DNA of 10,599 nt from Methanosarcina sp. (GTDB lineage: Archaea > Halobacteriota > Methanosarcinia > Methanosarcinales > Methanosarcinaceae). The stretch spans positions 1-10,599 of the forward strand of contig JADGNM010000057.1 of the NCBI GenBank assembly GCA_017883485.1, given 5' to 3'. The translations under genes were made by a program, and so were the position numbers. Positions 1 to 6,869 of this stretch are shown here, piece after piece; the stretch's first letter is position 1; every line of letters begins with the position of its first letter. The notes below the pieces were generated by a model that did not search any database, was not told where the DNA came from, and saw only the letters and a program-made list of their open reading frames with translations.

Positions 1-279
1 ATAATTCTACAACCAGAAAGCAATTTAAAAATTATATTAATTTATAGAGTTGAATGTGCCCTTGAGTGTATATTCTGACTTGGATTTAGACTTGACTGAA
101 TTCATTAATTTTCTGCGAATATGTGAAATTTACTTTTTCCCATACAATTTTGAGGTCGATACAAATATCTTAACCATCGTATTTGTTTCATTTAATGGGG
201 GTAACTTTGTCAATATTTGTAATAAGTCAAGGACATATATATACTTTTTGACTCGTGGAAAAATAAAAATATGTAAATA

Positions 280-423
280 TTTATTTCTATAATTTCTGTT
301 TTTTTAAATAATTAGTCTATAATAATCAATGTTATATTTTTTTGTTAACTACTTTTATTAATTTTATTAATATCGTTTATTAATAAATATTTTATAATTG
401 CTATAGAAACTTTATTTCTATAA
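280..423. repeat. Direct repeat TTTATTTCTATAA, two copies
   Basis: The 13-mer TTTATTTCTATAA occurs exactly at 280-292 and again at 411-423. In such AT-rich sequence chance is possible, but 13 identical bases is longer than expected within a few hundred bases. The second copy forms the right arm of the hairpin at 402-422. No function is assigned. Confidence 0.45.
402..422. repeat. Perfect 8-bp inverted repeat, 5-nt loop
   Basis: TATAGAAA (402-409) and TTTCTATA (415-422) are perfect reverse complements around the loop CTTTA. A similar inverted repeat, TATTAAT (365-371) and ATTAATA (379-385), lies just upstream. The stems are AT-only or nearly so and would be weak in RNA. They could be protein-binding dyads or simply low-complexity spacer. 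Confidence 0.4.
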
Positions 424-544
424 ATATAATAATTTAAAATTATTCTGATCCTGCGCTTTATGAATTACAAGAATATTGTCTGTGTTGTAATGCATTGAAT
501 TTCATTCTTTTAAATAAGTGGTCCAAGACCTTATAAATTGTCAA

Positions 545-562
545 ATTCTGGTTAACCAAAAT
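545..562 (+). promoter_or_regulatory. Palindrome directly upstream of the nifH TATA box
   Basis: TGGTTAACCA (549-558) is a perfect 10-bp palindrome. Allowing one mismatched pair (548/559), the symmetry extends to 18 bp (545-562). It ends next to the TATA box, over the position where the BRE and any activator contact would sit. Methanosarcina mazei is known to use NrpA as an activator of the nif promoter. That this dyad is its site is inference from position only. Confidence 0.45.
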
Positions 563-563
563 C

Positions 564-572
564 TATAAATAA
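564..572 (+). promoter_or_regulatory. Putative TATA box of the nif operon
   Basis: TATAAATAA lies about 70 bases before the nifH start codon. Archaeal transcription starts roughly 25 bases after the TATA centre, which puts the start site near 590-600, overlapping the operator-like dyad at 593-605. The 5' UTR would be about 45-50 nt. Confidence 0.6.
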
Positions 573-592
573 TAATAAATGATACAACGGAT

Positions 593-605
593 ACCGGCTT
601 CTGGT
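593..605 (+). promoter_or_regulatory. NrpR-type operator (imperfect ACCGG-N3-CCGGT dyad)
   Basis: ACCGGCTTCTGGT has dyad symmetry with one imperfect position (CTGGT instead of CCGGT). From memory, an ACCGGCTTCCGGT-like element was described in promoters of nitrogen-regulated genes of Methanosarcina mazei and linked to the global repressor NrpR. Here it sits at the predicted transcription start, downstream of the TATA box, where a bound repressor would block RNA polymerase. Repression under nitrogen sufficiency, relieved when 2-oxoglutarate rises, is the expected behaviour. Confidence 0.6.
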
Positions 606-615
606 GGTCGACTGA

Positions 616-1464
<849 letters not shown>

Positions 1465-1489
1465 TAGTGATGCACAGGAGATGAAAAAG

Positions 1490-1807
1490 ATGCAAATGAT
1501 ACGCGCAATCATCAGGCCAGGCCTGGAGTCAAAGGTTGTCGAGAGCCTTGAAAAAGAAGGCTGTATTTCCCTTACAAAAATGGAAGTCTTCGGGAGAGGA
1601 AAGCAGAAAGGACTACATATCGCAGACATTCACTACGATGAACTGCAGAAGACCATGATTCTGATGGTAGTCGAAGACGAATACAAGGACAAAGTCATAC
1701 GGACTATAATGGAATCAGCAAGGACCGGAAAGTATGGGGATGGAAGGATCTTCGTAAACCCAGTCGAAGAAGCTTACACCATAAGGACTGGAAAGCCCGG
1801 ACTTTAA
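1490..1807 (+). CDS. nifI1: PII-family nitrogenase regulator NifI1
   Basis: A small PII-like (GlnB family) protein that, with NifI2, binds and inhibits the NifDK component after ammonium addition. 2-Oxoglutarate relieves the inhibition. The 105-residue product begins MQMIRAIIRPG, has GRGKQKG at 36-41 at the base of the T-loop region, and carries the PII C-terminal signature (GKYGDGRIFV around 80-89, then TIRTGK). There is no tyrosine at the classical uridylylation position, as expected for the NifI subgroup. I chose ATG 1490 because GGAG at 1477-1480 lies 9 nt upstream; ATG 1481 (three more residues) directly abuts that GGAG and is less likely, and ATG 1496 is also possible. The gene follows nifH by 25 nt, the usual methanogen arrangement. 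Confidence 0.93.
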   Translation: MQMIRAIIRPGLESKVVESLEKEGCISLTKMEVFGRGKQKGLHIADIHYDELQKTMILMVVEDEYKDKVIRTIMESARTGKYGDGRIFVNPVEEAYTIRTGKPGL

Positions 1808-1831
1808 GCCGGATTTTCGGAGGAGAATCCC

Positions 1832-2212
1832 ATGAAAGAGATTACGGCAATAATCAGGATGAACAAAGTCCAGAAGACTAAGGACGCCCTCCTTGGGTGC
1901 GGCTTTCCCTCGTTTACCGTAAGAAGGGTGATGGGCCGCGGGAAGCAAAAAGGGCTCTGCTTTGAGTTTGACCCGCCCTTGCCTGACCCTGAAAAAAACG
2001 AAGCTGAGAACTGCATCCGCTTCATCCCGAAAAGGATGTTCACCATCGTAGTGGACGACGCAAGCGTAAACGAAGTGGTTCGTAAAATCATAGAAGTAAA
2101 CCAGACCGGGCATGTAGGAGACGGAAAGATTTTCGTGTCAAAAATTAGCGAAGCGCTCCGGATCAGGACTGGAGAGAGCGGAGAAGCGACCGTGAATAAG
2201 GAGTTGATGTAA
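1832..2212 (+). CDS. nifI2: PII-family nitrogenase regulator NifI2
   Basis: This is the second PII-like subunit of the nitrogenase switch-off complex. In methanogens NifI1 and NifI2 form a hetero-oligomer that blocks the NifH docking site on NifDK when 2-oxoglutarate is low. The 126-residue product starts [10 protein letters not shown], carries the same GRGKQKG element (36-41) as NifI1, then has a longer and more acidic T-loop region (about 46-62, with [12 protein letters not shown]), and ends with the PII signature [10 protein letters not shown] (93-102) and RIRTGE. The longer T-loop is typical of NifI2. GGAGGAG (1819-1825) lies 6 nt before the ATG. Its TAA stop shares one base with the nifD start (TAATG), so translation of the two is probably coupled. 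Confidence 0.93.
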   Translation: MKEITAIIRMNKVQKTKDALLGCGFPSFTVRRVMGRGKQKGLCFEFDPPLPDPEKNEAENCIRFIPKRMFTIVVDDASVNEVVRKIIEVNQTGHVGDGKIFVSKISEALRIRTGESGEATVNKELM

Positions 2213-3810
2213 TGGGAGCAGAAATTGATTCGGGAATTGAAGACAAACAAAAACTTGTCGACGACATGCTGAAAGTGCTCCCGGAAAAAGCTGCAAGGAA
2301 CAGGAGAAAACACATTGTTGTCAGGGACTGTTCCACCGAACAGCACATTGAAGCCGATGATAAAGTAATCCCTGGAATCCTCACAAACCGCGGATGTGCC
2401 TTTGCAGGTTCGAAAGGTGTGGTCTTCGGGCCGATCAAAGACATGGTTCACCTTGTCCACGGTCCGATAGGCTGTGCATACTTCACCTGGGGAACCAGGC
2501 GAAACCTTGCAAAAGCAGAGGAAGGCGAAGATAACTTTAGCAATTATTGCGTGTGCACGGACATGAAGGAGACTGACATCGTCTTTGGTGGAGAAAAAAA
2601 GCTCAAGAAAGCCATTGACGAAGTTGTGAAGATCTTCAAGCCGGAAGCAATCAGTATCTCTGCCACCTGTCCTGTAGGACTTATCGGAGATGACATCGAA
2701 GCCGTTGCCAGGGAAGCCGAAAAAGAGTATGGGATCAAGGTCATTCCTTCAAGGTGTGAAGGGTACAGAGGAGTCAGCCAGTCGGCAGGCCACCACATTG
2801 CAAGCAATGTTCTGATGGAACACCTGATCGGAACCGAGGAACTTGAAAATCCAACTCCCTTTGACATCAACATCTTCGGAGAATACAATATCGGAGGAGA
2901 CCTCTGGGAAATTAAGCCGATCCTTGAAAAAATAGGGTACAGGATTGTCTCGACCTTCACCGGAGACGGTTCATTCCATAAACTTGCACAGGCTCACAGA
3001 GCAAAGCTCAGCATCCTGCTCTGCCACCGTTCCATCAACTACACGAACCGCATGATGGAAGAAAAATACGGGGTTCCCTGGCTGAAAGTCAACTACGTGG
3101 GCACGAAAACTACTGCAAAATCCCTCCGGAAAATGGCAGAGTTCTTTGACGATCCGGAAATTACAAGGAAAACCGAAGAAATCATCGCGGAAGAAAAAGC
3201 GAAGTACGAGGCTGAAATCGAAAGGTACAGAAAGAAACTCAAGGGAAAAACAGCCTTCATCTATTCAGGGGGTTCCAGAAGCCACCACTATATGAACCTC
3301 TTCGAAGAGCTCGGCATGAAAGTAGTTGTTGCAGGCTATCAGTTTGCCCACAGAGACGACTATGAAGGCAGACAGATTATCCCTCAGATAAAGGGAGGAG
3401 CTTTAGGTTCCATGCTTGAGGACGTACACTACGAACGAGATGAAAATATCGAGCCTGCTGTCAGCCCGGAAAGAATTGAAGAGCTTAAAAAGAAAATCGG
3501 CCTCATGGACTATGAAGGACTTTTTCCGGAGACGAAGGACGGAACCATTGTCATTGACGACCTCAACCACCATGAAACCGAAGCCCTTGTAAAAGCACTC
3601 AAACCCGATATCTTCTGCTCGGGGATCAAGGACAAGTACTGGGCCCAGAAGATGGGAATCCCCTCAAGGCAGATCCACTCATATGACTACAGTGGACGCT
3701 ACACCGGCTTTTCCGGGGTCCTGAACTTCGCACGGGACATAGACATGGCCCTGCACAGCCCCACCTGGAGATTCATACGCCCGCCATGGAAATCTGAAAG
3801 AGCAGAGTAA
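2212..3810 (+). CDS. nifD: Nitrogenase molybdenum-iron protein alpha chain NifD
   Basis: The alpha subunit of dinitrogenase holds FeMo-cofactor and half of each P-cluster, where N2 is reduced to ammonia. In the 532-residue product the P-cluster ligands are Cys62 (RGCAFAGSKGVVFGP), Cys88 (HGPIGCAYFTW) and Cys153 (SATCPVGLIGDD). FeMo-cofactor ligands are Cys271 (LLCHRS) and His489 (QIHSYDY). Val70, Arg96, Gln190 and His194, around the substrate site, match the Azotobacter enzyme. It is longer than Azotobacter NifD (about 490 residues) because of extra sequence at about 385-445, a feature of the methanogen/clostridial group. AAGGAG (2198-2203) is 8 nt before the ATG. The Mo-type motifs and the linked nifEN argue against VnfD or AnfD. 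Confidence 0.97.
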   Translation: MGAEIDSGIEDKQKLVDDMLKVLPEKAARNRRKHIVVRDCSTEQHIEADDKVIPGILTNRGCAFAGSKGVVFGPIKDMVHLVHGPIGCAYFTWGTRRNLAKAEEGEDNFSNYCVCTDMKETDIVFGGEKKLKKAIDEVVKIFKPEAISISATCPVGLIGDDIEAVAREAEKEYGIKVIPSRCEGYRGVSQSAGHHIASNVLMEHLIGTEELENPTPFDINIFGEYNIGGDLWEIKPILEKIGYRIVSTFTGDGSFHKLAQAHRAKLSILLCHRSINYTNRMMEEKYGVPWLKVNYVGTKTTAKSLRKMAEFFDDPEITRKTEEIIAEEKAKYEAEIERYRKKLKGKTAFIYSGGSRSHHYMNLFEELGMKVVVAGYQFAHRDDYEGRQIIPQIKGGALGSMLEDVHYERDENIEPAVSPERIEELKKKIGLMDYEGLFPETKDGTIVIDDLNHHETEALVKALKPDIFCSGIKDKYWAQKMGIPSRQIHSYDYSGRYTGFSGVLNFARDIDMALHSPTWRFIRPPWKSERAE

Positions 3811-3825
3811 GGAGGGACAAAAAAA

Positions 3826-5196
3826 ATGTTAGACTACACTCCATGTGAAGAAGTAACCAGAGAAGCAGTAACCATTAACCCTGCAAAAATATGCCAGCCA
3901 ATAGGTGCAGTCTATGCAGCCCTTGGTATCCATAACTGCATGCCGCACAGCCACGGTTCACAGGGCTGCCTCTCATACCTGCGTATGTGCCTGAGCAGGC
4001 ACTATCGAGAAAACTCCGTTGCAACGACCAGCAGTTTCTCTGAAGGAACCGCCGTCTTCGGAGGAGCAGCAAACCTTAAAGAAGCACTCGAAAACATGAC
4101 CACTATCTACAGGCCCGATGTAATCGCCATTCATACCACCTGCGTGGCAGAAACTATCGGTGATGACGTGGGGTCCATCGTAGAAGATGTCAGGGCTGAA
4201 GAACTCATAGACCCATCAATCAAGATCTGTGCAGCCTCCACCCCGAGTTACGTAGGCACCCACATCACTGGCTATGACAACATGGTGAAGTCCTTTGTTA
4301 CCACCTTTGCCAGCAAAAGCAAACCAAACGGAAAACTCAATATCATCCCTGGCTTCGTAGAACCTGCGGATATTCGCGAAATCAAACGCATACTCTCAAT
4401 TATGAGAATTTCCAGTATCGTCTTCCCGGACACAACCGATGTCTTTGACGCTCCCCTGACTGGAGAAAACACCATGTATCCTAAAGGCGGCACTCCGATA
4501 GGGGATATAGAAGACTCTGCGAACTCCCTTGGGACGATCGCTCTCTGCAGGATGGCAGAAGGTTCTGCCGCAAAGATCCTGGAAAGCCGCTACAAAATCC
4601 CTGCAAAAGTAGGACCCACTCCCATAGGAATCCGGAATACTGACCGTTTTATCATGAACGCAGCAAAACTTGTCAGCGTGGCAATTCCCCCTGAGCTTGA
4701 AGACGAGAGGGGAAGACTTGTGGACATGATGACTGACGCTCACCCACACTACCATGGAAAGAAGGTAGCCATTTCCGGGGATCCGGACATCATTGGAGGT
4801 CTCACCAGTCTCATACTGGAAATGGGCATGGAGCCGAGTGTGGTGCTCACCGGCACTCAAAACCTGGAATTTGAGAAAGAAATGGGAGAACTCATAGGTT
4901 CCGAATACCCTGATGCTGATGTTATTTCGGGCGGGGATCTATTCACGCTTCACCAGATAATCAAGCGAAACCCTGTGGACCTCCTGATCGGAAACACATA
5001 TGGGAAATTCATAGCAAGGGCAGAGGACGTGCCTCTGATCAGGGTAGGCTTCCCGATAATGGACCGTGCAAACCTGCACTACTTCCCGATAATGGGATAC
5101 GCAGGCACTGCAAGAATGGTGGAGCGTATAGGAAACACCCTGCTTGAAAGGAAAGACAGGGATGCACCCGACTGGCTGCTCGAAACTATCCAGTAA
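3826..5196 (+). CDS. nifK: Nitrogenase molybdenum-iron protein beta chain NifK
   Basis: The beta subunit of dinitrogenase supplies the other half of the P-cluster and the NifH docking surface. P-cluster cysteines in the 456-residue product are Cys23 (KICQPIGA), Cys48 (HGSQGCLSYLR) and Cys106 (HTTCVAETIGDD). A serine in TPSYVGTH (Ser141) aligns with the redox-active Ser188 of Azotobacter. The protein lacks the N-terminal extension of about 50 residues found in proteobacterial NifK, so it is shorter than their roughly 520 residues, as in other archaeal and clostridial forms. A strong GGAGGG (3811-3816) follows the nifD stop immediately and lies 9 nt before the ATG, so expression is tightly coupled to nifD, as the alpha2beta2 stoichiometry requires. 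Confidence 0.97.
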   Translation: MLDYTPCEEVTREAVTINPAKICQPIGAVYAALGIHNCMPHSHGSQGCLSYLRMCLSRHYRENSVATTSSFSEGTAVFGGAANLKEALENMTTIYRPDVIAIHTTCVAETIGDDVGSIVEDVRAEELIDPSIKICAASTPSYVGTHITGYDNMVKSFVTTFASKSKPNGKLNIIPGFVEPADIREIKRILSIMRISSIVFPDTTDVFDAPLTGENTMYPKGGTPIGDIEDSANSLGTIALCRMAEGSAAKILESRYKIPAKVGPTPIGIRNTDRFIMNAAKLVSVAIPPELEDERGRLVDMMTDAHPHYHGKKVAISGDPDIIGGLTSLILEMGMEPSVVLTGTQNLEFEKEMGELIGSEYPDADVISGGDLFTLHQIIKRNPVDLLIGNTYGKFIARAEDVPLIRVGFPIMDRANLHYFPIMGYAGTARMVERIGNTLLERKDRDAPDWLLETIQ

Positions 5197-5236
5197 GGAG
5201 CCTGATATCAAGATAACCAGTTCCAGAAGGAAAATG

Positions 5237-5278
5237 AAAAGTTAAAATCAAGAAGTTAAAGCTGATAAGTTAAAAACG
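5237..5278 (+). repeat. Three tandem 14-nt repeats with AAGTTAAA core
   Basis: The octamer AAGTTAAA occurs at 5239-5246, 5253-5260 and 5267-5274, exactly 14 nt apart. The flanking bases agree partly (A at repeat position 1, C at position 13), giving the consensus ANAAGTTAAANNCN. The copies lie in the untranslated linker between nifK and nifE. They could be a recent microsatellite-like expansion or a multivalent RNA- or DNA-binding site. Confidence 0.65.
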
Positions 5279-5325
5279 GGAAAAGTGGAAAACCGCCGCT
5301 GCAAATCAGAAAACAGAAGCAGAGG

Positions 5326-5332
5326 GGAGTGA
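5326..5332 (+). promoter_or_regulatory. Shine-Dalgarno for the natural nifE start
   Basis: GGAGTGA resembles the archaeal Shine-Dalgarno consensus and lies 6 nt before ATG 5339. By contrast ATG 5409, the first ATG in the frame of the nifE body, has only a weak AGGA upstream. This indicates that nifE translation naturally starts at 5339. Confidence 0.6.
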
Positions 5333-5338
5333 AAATAG

Positions 5339-5518
5339 ATGAAAGAGAAAGCCGGGATAGTGGATACTCTCGAAGAAAGGCAACCATACATCACCAGAAA
5401 GCAGGAAAATGGGCAGACAATACCCCCTTACCTGCGACAACAATTCCCTGGCAGGAGCCGTCAGCCAGCGGGCATGTGTCTATTCTGGAGCAAGGGTTGT
5501 CTTAAATCCAGTAACTGA
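5339..5518 (+). other. nifE: Detached N-terminal segment of nifE (frame-shifted)
   Basis: The frame from ATG 5339 encodes an N-terminus beginning MKEKAGIVDTLEERQPYITR. It then reads through Gln-Thr-Ile-Pro before entering nonsense at the C-run 5423-5427 and stopping at TGA 5516-5518 (59 residues). If one C of the five is removed, it joins seamlessly to the nifE body (Ile-Pro-Leu-Thr-Cys-Asp), giving a 509-residue protein. An MKEK-type start also occurs in known NifE proteins. This segment is therefore the true beginning of nifE, not a separate gene. The break is a base-call or assembly error in a homopolymer, a genuine indel, or less likely a +1 slippage site (CCC-C). Confidence 0.7.
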
Positions 5519-6869
5519 TGCCGTTCACCTGGTCCACGGCCCAATAGGCTGTGCAGGCTACACCTGGGACATACGGGGTGCAAAGTCAAGCGGGGTAGAG
5601 ACGAACCGCAGCAGTTTCAGCACGGACATGAAGGAGATCGACGTGATCTTCGGGGGAGAGAAAAAACTCTCAAATGCAATCGACGAGCTTGTGGGGCTCT
5701 ACCACCCCCCGGTCATTTTCGTATACTCCACATGCATAGTGGGGATTATCGGAGATGACTTGGAAGCCATATGCAAAACAGCAAGTCAGAATCACAATAT
5801 CCCGATACTTCCTGTAAAGTCCGAAGGCTTCAAAGGCAACAAGTCTGACGGGTATAAGGCAGCGTGCGACGCCTTAAAAAAGTTGATCAAAAGACCTCAG
5901 AAAGAGGTGGCTGGAGAAAAGAAACCCGAAGTAAGTCCTGAAGTCAGAAATCCAAAGATCAATATCCTCGGTGACTTCAATGTGGCCGGGGACGTCTGGC
6001 TCATAAAACCTCTCTTTGAGCAAATGGGAATTGAGGTTATAGTCTCCATGACCGGGGATTCAACTGCAAAATCCATATCAAGAGCAGCTGAAGCCGACCT
6101 TAACCTTGTTCAGTGCAGCGGATCCATGACCTATCTTGCAAAATGGATGCAGAAAGAGTATGAAATTCCGTATATGTCTGCGAGTTTCTTCGGAATCGAA
6201 GATATCTCCATAGCCCTGCGGAAGACTGCGGAATACTTTGGTTCAAAAGAGATGAAAAAGAAGGTAGAAGAAATCCTGGAAACCGAAACGAACCGTATAA
6301 TGCCTGAAATTTCCCGGGTTCGGGAAAGAGTCAAAGGTAAAAGAGCTGCCATCTACATGGGAGGACCTGCAAAAGCTCTTACGCTTATCAAAGGCTTTGC
6401 GGAACTTTGCATGGAAGTGGTTATCATAGGAACCCAGACCGGGCAAAAGGAAGACTACGAGCAGATCAGCTATTCGGTCAGGAATGGGACTGTCATTGTT
6501 GACGATGCAAACCCCCTGGAACTTGCCGAACTGCTCGTGAAACAAGAAGCCGACCTGATGGTTGCGGGTGTAAAGGAGAGATTTATCGCATACAAATTGG
6601 GTATCGCTTTCTGTGACTTCAACCACGATCGAGTAGTGGAGTTCGAAGGCTTTGACGGCTTTGTAAACTTTGCTCGGGAAGTGGACGCCTCCATTAACAG
6701 CCCTGTCTGGAAAACCGTCAGGCAGAGAACTCTGAAACCGGAAACAATGAAACCAGAGAGAGCGACAATAAAAGAAAGGATTTCCGGAGAACCACGCGAA
6801 CCGGAATTTTTACACCGGAAACTGGATAAAGTAACTGAAAACCAGGCATTTGGAGAGGCATCGAGATGA
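5409..6869 (+). CDS. nifE: FeMo-cofactor scaffold protein NifE
   Basis: NifE pairs with NifN in a heterotetramer that receives the NifB-made iron-sulfur precursor and completes FeMo-cofactor before transfer to NifDK. The open frame as given encodes 486 residues. It is a NifD paralogue with cluster-binding cysteines Cys23 (QRACVYSGAR), Cys48 (HGPIGCAGYTW) and Cys109 (YSTCIVGIIGDD), followed by the alpha-chain-like Rossmann domains. ATG 5409 is only the first ATG in this frame. The likely real start is 5339, with the intervening one-base frameshift at 5423-5427. Two further oddities are a charged linker at about residues 158-180 (KKPEVSPEV) and a basic, proline-containing tail of about 47 residues after the normal NifD-like end (SPVWKTV). 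The stop overlaps nifN by 4 nt (ATGA), so NifE and NifN are translationally coupled. Confidence 0.93.
   Translation: MGRQYPLTCDNNSLAGAVSQRACVYSGARVVLNPVTDAVHLVHGPIGCAGYTWDIRGAKSSGVETNRSSFSTDMKEIDVIFGGEKKLSNAIDELVGLYHPPVIFVYSTCIVGIIGDDLEAICKTASQNHNIPILPVKSEGFKGNKSDGYKAACDALKKLIKRPQKEVAGEKKPEVSPEVRNPKINILGDFNVAGDVWLIKPLFEQMGIEVIVSMTGDSTAKSISRAAEADLNLVQCSGSMTYLAKWMQKEYEIPYMSASFFGIEDISIALRKTAEYFGSKEMKKKVEEILETETNRIMPEISRVRERVKGKRAAIYMGGPAKALTLIKGFAELCMEVVIIGTQTGQKEDYEQISYSVRNGTVIVDDANPLELAELLVKQEADLMVAGVKERFIAYKLGIAFCDFNHDRVVEFEGFDGFVNFAREVDASINSPVWKTVRQRTLKPETMKPERATIKERISGEPREPEFLHRKLDKVTENQAFGEASR

Larger units (their letters stand above)
1..540. other. AT-rich non-coding leader upstream of nifH
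   Basis: This stretch is strongly AT-rich compared with the genes that follow, and I see no convincing gene in it. An 80-codon open frame at 50-292 starts with TTG, lacks a Shine-Dalgarno sequence and has a composition typical of translated AT-rich spacer. Two runs of seven T (299-305 and 337-343) could act as archaeal U-tract terminators for a gene entering from the left. The region also holds short direct and inverted repeats, listed separately. A second TATA-like element (TTATAAAT, 531-538) lies just after a small dyad GGTC-CAA-GACC (520-530). Most of the region may be a spacer that insulates the nif promoter. Confidence 0.6.
5197..5338 (+). other. nifK-nifE intergenic spacer
   Basis: This 142-bp purine-rich, A-rich gap is the largest inside the nif cluster. 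It has no convincing TATA box, strong hairpin or T-tract, so nifE is probably transcribed from the nifH promoter, with this as an untranslated linker. It contains three phased copies of a 14-nt element (5237-5278) and ends in the nifE Shine-Dalgarno. Confidence 0.6.

Noticed and set aside
50..292. 80-codon open frame in the AT-rich leader
   Set aside because: It starts with TTG, has no Shine-Dalgarno sequence, and its Phe/Ile/Asn/Tyr-rich product looks like translated AT-rich spacer; no family is recognisable.
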